From assembly GCA_007026445.1 (NCBI GenBank), contig VDMD01000001.1, positions 3,224,001 through 3,288,000 of the forward strand: a stretch of 64,000 nucleotides of DNA, in the 5' to 3' direction. The notes below the pieces were generated by a model. That model did not search any database and was not told the DNA's origin. It saw only the letters and a program-made list of their open reading frames with translations. Of this stretch, positions 55,534 to 64,000 are shown piece by piece. How positions within the stretch are numbered: position 1 is the first letter of the stretch; each line of letters starts with the position of its first letter. The stretch comes from Schizophyllum amplum (lineage: Eukaryota > Basidiomycota > Agaricomycetes > Agaricales > Schizophyllaceae). Made by a program: the position numbers and the translations under genes.

Positions 55534-56584
55534 ATGAGCTCCATAGCTATCATTGCAGCTGGTACGCGAATACTTCTAGTGCTCACAGGGTCCTGAAAGG
55601 CCGACCATGTCCTGTCAGGTGCGATGGGCTCTGCCATAGGCAGGAGACTCGTGAAGTCTGGGTGTACCGTCTTCACCGACCTGACTGGCCGCTCTCCCTC
55701 CTCTCGACAACGCGCAGAGGACGCCGGAATGCAGGATATGTCGCTCACTGATATATCTAAGAAGTGTCAATGGGTGCTGAGCGTCCTCCCGCCCAGCGAC
55801 GCGCTATCTTTCGCCCGGCGCTTCCACTCGTCTCTTGACGAGCGAGACGTCGACGACCTTGTCTTCGTCGACTGTAACGCCGTGAACCCGGTTACCGTGC
55901 AGAAGATACGGGGTGTCTTTGCCGGGTCCGCGGTGCGCTTTCTGGACGCTGGTATCATTGGCGGTCCGCCGAAAGACAGTGGATATACGCCGACGATCTA
56001 TGCATCTGCAGCGCCTGAGGATCTTGCTACGCTGCATCGCTTCGTGGAGCTAAACAATTATGGGATGAAGATAGTGCCTCTGGCGGGTGAGGGGGCGGAT
56101 ATCGGTGCTGCGAGTGCGCTGAAGATGTCCTATGCGGTGAGTTGGGTTTCTTACCTAAGCTCGGACATTCTGAGGGATTTGAAGGGCATGACCAAGGGAA
56201 TAACAGGTATTCTGACGACCATGGTTCTAGGTGATGAGACTCTTACGCACTGCGTGACTTGGCTGACGCTCTGCAGCCGCTCATGAGTCGTCTCCTGCGA
56301 CCGCGGAGGCCCTCATGCACGAGCTCAAGGCGTCTGCGCCCCAACTGCTGTCCAGGATATGCGACACCGTGCCGGGCATGATGCCTAAGGCATACCGCTG
56401 GAGCGGTGAGATGTACGAGATCAGCGACTTTGTGGGCTCTGGTGAAGGTGACATACACCGCGGCGTGGGGAAGCTGTACGAGAGGATCGAGAAGTCCATC
56501 GAGTCGCAGATTCCTGGAGGCGATGTAGATGTATTGAATGACTTTGTAGCAAAAGCTAGAGAGGCAATGAAGGATGAGCGCTGA
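55534..56584 (+). CDS. 6-phosphogluconate / 3-hydroxyisobutyrate dehydrogenase-like protein, 299 aa
   Basis: Four exons (55534-55561, 55619-56136, 56185-56230, 56277-56584) give 900 nt. The N-terminus forms a Rossmann dinucleotide site (IAIIAAGAMGSAIGRRLVKSG), with the first glycine codon split by the intron. WVLSVLPPSDA and FVDCNAVNPVT fit beta-strands 4-5 of this family, and FLDAGIIGGPP is the usual substrate-binding segment. The helical C-terminal domain has ALKMSYAGMTKGITGIL, where the family's catalytic Lys lies. In many relatives the substrate motif is DAPVSGG; IIGGPP here matches the fungal DUF1932-containing branch. The substrate is unknown. The protein should be cytosolic. Confidence 0.9.
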
Positions 56585-57015
56585 GCAGTGAGCGCGCTTC
56601 GCCAACGGCCCGCGCGGCCGCCAGCAGTGCATCATGATATGCTGTTGCTGTTGACGCACGGGTGGCGCCCCGCAATGCGCTCCTAGGATCTGATTCTGCT
56701 ACATCTCAGCGTTGTACAGAGTTTTCTTGTCGAACACGGTCGGTCAAGAGACGGTACGTACTTATGAATCTGGATTTCTCGGAGTCTCGCTGCCATGCGA
56801 ACCAGTCACTATCTTATCGCCTCGGAAGAAAACAAGGATAAACTGGTTCAGCTTGATTCTGAATCTTCGATGGAAGGACGTTAGCGGGCTGAGAAAGCGC
56901 TCGCTTCTCCGGCTCTCCAATTTGCTGATTTTTCTTGTTTCTCGTCTGCGCCGTTGGATTTCCTTCCCGTTCACGTATAACGGCCTCCCTATACCCCTTC
57001 TCCTCACCGCAATAC
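56585..57015. other. Intergenic stretch
   Basis: Contains the promoter region of the RhoGAP gene. The last part is T/C-rich. No gene is seen. Confidence 0.45.
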
Positions 57016-60000
57016 ATGGCGACACCCGCGACGACCGAACCCGCATCTGCCCCCGAAGTCAGTGCCACAGACACTGCAGAACAGCCCGACACCCAACCCA
57101 TCGCTTCACCGTCCCCGGAGAAAGGGGTGCTTCCCATCGACACCAAAGACGTGGCTGTACCGAGGTCGGGCACGCCGCTGACGCTCAGCCCGAATTCGCG
57201 CGCCAAGAAGGCGGTAGACAATCGGGATGGTGAATGGGGAGCCAACTTTTGGGTGACTCTTATAGATCCTCAGGTGCGTTGTGTGCACTCTCCTTGCGCA
57301 TAGCTGACCTCAGCTCCGATGTAGACGGATACTCCCTTTTTCGCATGCCCGGCAACTGGAGAAGTGAGCTGGGACGCGCCGGTTGGCAACTTTGTGTACG
57401 AAACATGCATCTGCCTTGCGGCGTCGGTGGTATACTGACGTTCTTTCAGTCTTCCCCCGAGCACGGAAGGCGAATGGTGGGAACTTACGGACGATACGCG
57501 CGGAGGAATACCCTACTACTACCAGACGAAGACGGGTGAGACGGTATGGGAGCGTCCTAGCGGCTTTGTTATACCACTCGGGATCATACAGGTGCGTATT
57601 CAATACACTTACACGCGTGTCAGGCGCTTACCTTACGGCGCGCATAGAACACTGCTCTCGGCCGCAGGCTGTCCAAGACTGCGGGAAGCCGTGTCTCCAT
57701 GATCGCATATGACGGACCCTACGGAGGCTCTCCTGTATCCGCGAAGGACGCGGCGAAAGCTGGCTACCGACGTACAAAATCATACAACAAAGACCTTGAT
57801 ACTCACTTCGACCGATCAGTACGCAAGTCCCAATCCACACGCACCGCGCTTGGGAAGTCGAACAACACTCTGAGCCCTGCTTCTGCTCTCCAACAAAGGC
57901 GGGCGTTCTCAAACGAGACGCAGCACCAAGTGCACCTACATCATTCCCACAGCCGCATCGGTACTACAGGATCCTACCTTCCCCCCATCCCTGCATCCCC
58001 CGCCGCCTCGGAAAAGTCGCGTCCCCCATCCGCCGCTTCCCGCAAATCAATGTCTACCTTACCCCACGGTGAATCCTCCCTGTCGCCGTCATCCCGACAG
58101 AAGGACAGTCCCGGACGACCGCATACAGCAAATGGCACCAACTCCCCCGATTCGGGTTCCCGAAAGCAGGTCTCGTACGTCAAGCCCAAGACACCACAAA
58201 GTCTCAACGCGGCCGTCGAGATCCTGCACGGGTCGCATTCCGACAGCGGCCACGGCAGCTCGTACAGGACGCCCATGTCGCCCAAGTCAACCAGCAGCTA
58301 CGGCAGCCAGCGCCCGAGCACACCCTCCGCCTCCTCCAGCCACCTGAATACGACCCCACCACGAAGCACCGCGACACCCATACCGCGCACCCCCGATCGC
58401 CCTAGCACGCCCAAAGTGAACGGCAAGACCATCAGCGGACCTATCATGAATGACGGTGAGCTAGCGCCTTATTCTCGTGTACGATCTCCGGCTGACGCCC
58501 GTATGCGATAGCTGCGACCTTAGATATGAGTCCGGTCAAGAAGCGCGCTGAGACTCGACCCATCCCTGTCCAGTCCAACGTCCTAGCGCCATCGGTCGCA
58601 CCATCGACAACAGCTTCACTGCGCACGGGCGCATTTCCAGTACTTCCGCACGACCTGGCGATGGATATACAGCAGTTCTCGGAATCAGACTATGCGAAGA
58701 AGTACTTTTCGACGCATCGGCGAGGGTTCCTCTTCCGGCGCACTATCCCCGTTGCGCAGATGATGACCTGGCAAAAGGTGTGTGCTACTGGTCGTGGCTG
58801 ATCGCGATGCTAACAGGCTCGTAGACACCGCTAAGTTCGTCATTACTGGCGTTGGATCGCAGTCTTCACAAGCAGGCCGTGCGCACATTCAAGATTGTGC
58901 AGTACATCATGGGGGACCGCGAGAAGGATCGGCATATAGGGAATCGCACGGATGCGTTCTCGCAAACAAATGCATCGTCCACATCTTTGGCCTCTACGCA
59001 ATCAACGAGCGTATTGGAAGAAGAGCGATGGTTGTTAGGCGAAGGCGTAACACATCCTGAGCTCAGAGATGAGATATACTGCCAGGTCCTGAAGCAGCTG
59101 ACGGGGAACCCCAATCCGTGCGTGAACTGCGACTGTTGTTGATATTCATCTTACTGATTATATGCCCAGCGAAAGCGCCTTCCGTGGTTGGCAACTCATC
59201 TGCGTCCTACTCATCACCTTCCCGCCTTCCAAGACCTTTGAGACGTACTTGCGCTCCTTCATCCAGCAGCACACGACTAAGCAGGAAGGTCGCATTGACG
59301 TTATGGCGAAGTACTGCTTGCGACGACTGGCGGTCGTTTCCAAGAAGGGCCCTCGCGGGAAGGCGCCCACCGTTACGGAGATAGAAACAGCATCAGTGAG
59401 CATAGATATCTGGCTTCAAACTTGCCCTCTGACCATCGTTTTAGGACGCTGCTTTCAATCCCTCCACGTTCGGCGAGTCTCTAGATGCCATCTATAGGCT
59501 ACAGGAGCGGAACTACCCACGCCTCAAGGTCCCTATCATCCTTCCCTTCCTCGCAGACGGCATCCTCGCCCTCGGTGGCACCAAATCCGAGGGCATCTTC
59601 CGCGTCCCCGGCGACGGCGACGCCGTTTCCGAGCTCAAGCTGCGCATTGACCGCGGGTTCTACACGCTCGACGGCGTCGACGACCCGCACGTGCTCGCGT
59701 CGCTCATGAAGCTCTGGCTGCGCGAGCTGTGCGACCCTCTTGTGCCGGAGGAGCTGTACAATGAGTGCATCACGAGCTCGTCCGACCCGGGGGCGTGCGT
59801 GCGCATCGTGGAGCGGCTGCCAACGATCAACCGGCGCGTGGTGCTGTTCGTGGTCAGCTTCCTGCAGCTGTTCTTGGAGGATAAGACGCAGGCGGTGACG
59901 AAGATGACGAGCGCGAATCTGGCGCTGGTGATGGCACCGAATCTGCTGAGGTGCAATTCGGAGAGCATGACGGTTGTGTTCACGAATGCAAGGTTTGTGG

Positions 60001-60195
60001 ATGTGCGGAATTTTTGTATAGCAAGAATCTGACGAACTGCGCAGGTTCGAGCAGATTTTCGTGCACAATCTACTGCTTCATCTGAAGTGCAACGATATCG
60101 ATGCCGACTACGCACCACAACATGGCCTCGGCGCTGTTCCAGCCACCAGCCCTCCTCGATCCTCCAAGTCGCGCGCCCGACGCAACCCACACTGA
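57016..60195 (+). CDS. WW-WW-MyTH4-RhoGAP protein (Vilse/ARHGAP39-like)
   Basis: Nine exons (57016-57273, 57325-57395, 57450-57591, 57648-58455, 58512-58777, 58825-59117, 59170-59395, 59445-59992, 60045-60195) give 920 aa. Two WW-like repeats lie at about 77-110 (FWVTLID ... [15 protein letters not shown]) and 120-150 (WWELTDD ... [15 protein letters not shown]). A long Ser/Pro-rich linker runs to about 430. A MyTH4 domain follows ([46 protein letters not shown]). The RhoGAP domain has [10 protein letters not shown] with the arginine finger, [16 protein letters not shown] and [16 protein letters not shown]. It should stimulate GTP hydrolysis on a Rho/Cdc42/Rac-type GTPase and link it to proline-rich partners at sites of polar growth. 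Confidence 0.94.
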
Positions 60196-60854
60196 CCTGG
60201 CGCTTTCCCTCCGTCTACCGCCTGCCTCCCCATCTTCCTCCTCTCTCTATTTTTTCCGCTCTATCTTATTCCCCTGGAGACCATATTCGTCCATCCTACG
60301 GACCATCCGCTCTTTCAAAGTAACATACCCGTCCTTATAATACTACTACTACACTGTTCATACTACGCATCATCACCTCAACCATCTACGGGATCTCCCG
60401 CATCATCTGCATACACATCCTCTCCGTTCTCCTCTGACTCTTCTACTTACCCAGTTCCATTCTCTGCTCTACTTACCTTACTTATATAATCCCATCATCA
60501 GCCTACGTTCGTCATCCGCCACGGTCTTTGGGAGGTTTTGTTGTATTCAACTCCTTTGGTTGCTTGGTGCTGTCCTGGTTGGTTGACGCTGTGGTCGTTC
60601 GCCTTGACGCACTTGCGTTTCATTCTCTTACATACCTTCATCCTTCTACATACCTCAGTGCTTGCCTACTTCAGCCTAACATGCGGACTGCGTTGTACCA
60701 TGTAGCATCCTGATCCCGCCCACACAATGAAAGAGACCTAACTTCGAGCAAGTTGACGGTAGCCGGTCAGAGTGTTCAGGTTGAAAATCAAGAGGTGCGT
60801 AAATTCCCTGAAAGCAGAATGGATTCCGAGAGCAGACTTGCGATTCGCGCAAGG
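60196..60854. other. Convergent 3' space, pyrimidine-rich
   Basis: From about 60,200 to 60,680 the plus strand is markedly C/T-rich with many short cctcc and ttct words. It is probably the 3' untranslated region of the RhoGAP gene. No further gene was recognised. Confidence 0.5.
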
Positions 60855-62165
60855 CTATGTGACTTTATCCTTCTCTACGTACTCCCAATCATTGAAGCCC
60901 TCGTCGCCGGTGAGATGCTCAACCTTCCCCTTCCAATCCTTCGCTCCCTGACTAGCCAGCTTCTCTATCCTGTGCAGCACGCTCGCGATCTCCGTCGCCG
61001 GCACGTCGTCGTCAAGCCACAGCGTCCGGTCACCGACCTCCGCGCGTATGCGCTCCACGATCTGCCGCGTATGCGAGTTGGGCACCACCCCGTTCACCTT
61101 CATCTCCTCCATCGCCTCAGCGACACCGCGCAGGTCCCGGAAGCATATCCATTTCGTCTCAAGGAGCTCGTTGTAGGCGAGCGTGCCGCAGCCGAAGACG
61201 TAAGACGCGATGGAGAGGTTCTTGGCGTAGTCGAAGATGGAGAGCGCGAGGTGCGGGTCGGAGTACTTCTCGCGAAAGTTGCGCATGAGGCGCGCGACGA
61301 GGTGCGGGTAGGCAGGGGACTGCAACATGGGGAGCTCACGCGGGGCGCGGCTGGTGGAAACGGCGGTGGAGTCTGCACCGGTCAAGTCTGCACTGGTGGA
61401 GTCTGCGCCCTCCGCGCCAGCCACGTTAGCACCGTCGCCAATGGCGCGCCTTGATTCGGCCTCCAAACGCTCGGACTCCCCGAAGACCTCGCGCATGGCC
61501 CAGTCGAGGAGCTGCTGGTCGGTGTCGCACAGCTCCATCGCCTCGAGCTTGCGGTCGAGGTCCTCTGAGGAGGCGTTCGTGAACTTGAGCTTCTTCGTGT
61601 GTATGCGGAGCTTGCTGAGGAGGTCGTCGCCGTTGCGGCGCCCGATGCCGACCTCGGAAGGCGCGTCTGTGCCCTTTTGCTGCTTTTCGGAAACGGCGTC
61701 GAAGATCATGTCGAACATCTCGTCGAAGGCGCTGATTTCTCGAGCGGTCATGGCCTGTCGGCGGGGACGGGGCCGCTGGCCCGGCTGGGGGTGTCTGCCC
61801 AGCGGGGAGCGTTGTGAGGATTCGGGGAGGTCGGCGAAGACGGAGTCCCATGTCGAGTGCGGTGGGGATAAAAAGTCACCTTCCCTCTTACTGCACAGTG
61901 GTTACATAGGGTCAATTTATGGACAAAGAGCGGCGCACCTGCTTCCCGGCCTGGATTTAGTAGCAAACTTCCGTGCGCAAGATGTCGAAAGCCAGTCGTG
62001 GCTGAGACCAGAGGCGGACGCCAAACACGGTCTCTGCGTACGGCGATATCTTCGAGGAATAGCTGAAATCACTGTCAGCGTGAAGAAAAGCACACAAAAT
62101 CACGTCCGCGCACATCCAGCGGCTACCAGCGTTCTCTGCAACTCTGCAGCGGTGCGAGGAAACAT
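60855..62165 (-). CDS. Mtf2-like mitochondrial protein, 403 aa
   Basis: Three exons on the minus strand (62165-62114, 62062-61939, 61890-60855) give 1,212 nt. The N-terminus is rich in Arg, Ser and Ala without acidic residues for about 60 residues (FPRTAAELQRTLVAAG, IPRRYRRTQRPCLAS), a convincing mitochondrial presequence. The core contains MTAREISAFDEMFDMIF, LELCDTDQQ-like MELCDTDQQLLDWAMREVFG, SIFDYAKNLSIASYVFGCGT and LAYNELLETKW ... VNGVVPNSHT. This corresponds to the Mtf2-like C-terminal domain in fungi. Yeast Mtf2/Nam1 couples mitochondrial transcription to RNA processing and translation. The helical repeat feel of the middle part is reminiscent of PPR proteins. Confidence 0.88.
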
Positions 62166-62595
62166 GGCGGTCGAAGGAAGGTTCAACGGGTCTCGGGCCG
62201 GACATGATGAAATGAATCGATCCATTGATTGGTGTGTGCCGTAACATACTCTTCTCCTTTAGCTACTTTCGTGTCAATAGACCAAGTAAGTACGTGCCCC
62301 GAGAACAGAAATTGTGAGTGGAAGAGCAACACCAACGGCGCTCGGTGAGGTCGTACTTATCCACGTCGGACTCTGAGTGGATGCCGGCCACGTTTCTGCA
62401 CTCAGGGCTGGACGCCACGATCAGAAAAACCCCCGTCGTCTTCAGCCGCCACCACCCTGGGAAAGCAGCTGGCTGTTCCCTGCTGTTCCCAGACCGTCGT
62501 TCGCATCGCTGCTCGTTCCCGGATTCTCCTGCACATACGGCTATGCCGTGCTTATAGCCCGAGCATCCTTCTCTGGTATATATCGTTCTATTCCA
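62166..62595. other. Divergent promoter region
   Basis: Space between the Mtf2-like gene (minus) and the DUF6533-type gene (plus). No additional gene is visible. Confidence 0.45.
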
Positions 62596-64000
62596 ATGAG
62601 CCTTCTTGGGGGCTATAATGTCCAATCCGCTATATCATGTACGCATCACGCTTGTTGTGCAAAGTTTGAGCTTGCTTACCGTCTCTCACAGATGCTGCCG
62701 GCATTATTCTGCTATGTGAACATCTCGATACAGTCACGTTCGAGGCCAGATGGATATGGAGGAATCTACCCCGGTACGTGCGCACCCTTGAAAGTATGAC
62801 CGCGGGCTGATAAGCTTCCAAGGTGGGAGTCATTCAATGCAATCAAGCTTGTATATCTATGCGCCAGGTACTTTGGGATTGCCTCCCAAATGTATGTCAT
62901 TGTCCTCCCCATAGCCCGCATACTATTCCTAACACCCTTCGTGCAGCTTGTCCATCGTTGTGGTCACGCGCATCTACCGCGTAGACGGGCCCAGCATATA
63001 TGGATGCTCAATGTGGATCTGGATACAGTTCGCTGGGCAATACGTCCTGTGGACATGCCTCGAGGCCCTGCTCATGCTCAGAGGTGCGCTTTCACATCAG
63101 CCTGTCCTCCTCGTCCTGATAACAGATCCCTACCAGTATACGCCCTATACAGCCGCTCCTCATTTATGGGTTACTTCCTCTCCGCCTTCCTGGTCTTCGA
63201 AGCCGTCATCGCCGGCTACATCACCTTCTCTCGCACCTCCCAGTCCTACCAGCTCCCCGTGCCGTCCTACCTTTTTGCCATAGACGAGGGCGCGTGCTTA
63301 CACGACGTATCCACGGGTATACCGTACCAGGTCATCTACTTCGGGTGAGTTTGTCCATCTGCGATCTCCTACATCCTTCTGTGGTTTGCTTTCGTCACAG
63401 TCGATGGAGCCTCACCGTCTTTGGTTCCCTCCCCACTATCCGTTCATCTCCCAGACGCTAACGCTTGGGCAGTGTCGTCCAGATCTCCGCACAAATACTG
63501 ATCCTGGGACTCACGCTCGCGCGCTGCATCCCTGCATTACGGGTGCATCATTCGCTAAATCGACTGCTCTACCGACTCATCAAGGATGGTTTCATAAGCT
63601 TCGTAGTCATCATGGGTGCGTGCGGGTTGTAAACGGGATGGCTCTTGCCCCGCGACGGGGCGGTTTTTGGCCCCCGGCGGCTTCACGACGATGTTATGAC
63701 CCGCTGATTTCAACGTAGGACTCATCTTCACGCCTCTCAGCGCATATTTCACTGGGAAGGCCACGATCCTCTACTCGCAACCGTGCGTTTGTCTTGCGCC
63801 TCCATTCCCCCCATAACTCACATCCATCATTTCAGTATAGCAAATGCCGTAGTGGCTCTGACTGTGCGTTTGCATCCGCTCCACACCGTGCACCAAACCG
63901 AGACCTTCATTTTCTAACTCCTCCTCCCCACCCAGACTTGCCGCCTCATCATCCGCATACAAACCATGGACAGTCAGGATGACTCGGAAGAAGAGCGGCA
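62596..64000 (+). CDS. DUF6533-type seven-TM membrane protein, truncated by window end
   Basis: Firm exons are 62596-62638, 62692-62773, 62823-62891, 62947-63083 and 63137-63344. Further coding pieces lie at about 63,401-63,425, 63,470-63,615, 63,720-63,782, 63,836-63,865 and 63,932 onward, and the reading frame is open at the last base. The N-terminal signature is YAAGIILLCEHLDTVTFEAR followed by WIWR, then LVYLCARYFGIAS and an IYGCSMWIWIQF segment. These match the DUF6533 membrane family that is greatly expanded in agaricomycetes. Later hydrophobic blocks are FLSAFLVFEAVIAGYITF, AQILILGLTLARCIP and FISFVVIM. The tail turns acidic (DSQDDSEEER). The splice between 63,401 and 63,500 could not be settled. 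The function of the family is unknown. Confidence 0.75.

Noticed and set aside
63616..63719. GC-rich perfect hairpin (63647-63661) followed by a T run, resembling a bacterial terminator
   Set aside because: It lies within an apparent intron of the DUF6533-type gene in a eukaryotic genome, so a Rho-independent terminator is not expected. Most likely chance.
1..64000. tRNA, rRNA and CRISPR features
   Set aside because: No B-box/A-box pair, rRNA segment or spaced short direct repeats were recognised by eye. A covariance-model scan was not possible.

Overview
The window reads as nuclear DNA of a filamentous basidiomycete, most likely a wood- or litter-dwelling agaricomycete. Genes are dense and on both strands, each is cut by many 47-65 bp introns with GTGCGT/GTGAGT/GTATGT donors, and the encoded families (integrase-core transposons, DUF6533 membrane proteins, many-exon small secreted proteins, Mtf2-like proteins) are typical of that group. 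I rebuilt most genes by hand. In every complete model the exon lengths sum to a multiple of three with no internal stop, which is the main support for the coordinates. No homology search was possible.

Region 1 (1-18,100) is an accessory, transposon-like island. It holds a nested terminal-inverted-repeat element (5-551), an intact four-exon integrase/transposase gene (1270-3099), a 3-kb satellite-like array of about 157-159 bp units (about 3,180-6,110), a 15-exon gene for a 1,444-residue protein that joins a TET/JBP-like 2-oxoglutarate/Fe(II) dioxygenase region to a chromodomain and a Cys-rich basic tail (6629-11704), and two convergent minus-strand genes of unknown function: 546 aa (12086-13956) and 1,138 aa with a Cys/His-rich N-terminus (14084-18092). 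The dioxygenase-chromodomain gene is the most striking object here. It looks like a chromatin-reading nucleic-acid (or protein) oxygenase in a mobile setting.

Region 2 (18,100-34,000) begins with 2.6 kb without a recognised gene. It then has a frameshifted NmrA-like pseudogene (minus), a membrane RING-H2 E3 ligase, a 629-aa coiled-coil/acidic protein with a C-terminal HPD motif, a Ser/Thr-rich single-pass membrane protein, a small secreted protein, and an intact NmrA-like gene (plus). The two NmrA copies form an inverted pair about 11 kb apart.

Region 3 (34,800-64,000) is ordinary housekeeping and secretory DNA. It holds a small membrane protein, a GTPBP1-like GTPase, a four-TM protein, a membrane-anchored GH18 chitinase, a secreted MPSGSAG-repeat protein with dibasic sites, a small secreted protein, a CECR5-type HAD protein, an O-fucosyltransferase-like protein, a cytochrome P450, peptidyl-tRNA hydrolase, a Vts1/Smaug-like SAM protein, a 3-hydroxyisobutyrate-dehydrogenase-like protein, a WW-WW-MyTH4-RhoGAP protein, an Mtf2-like mitochondrial protein and, running off the right edge, a DUF6533-type seven-TM protein.
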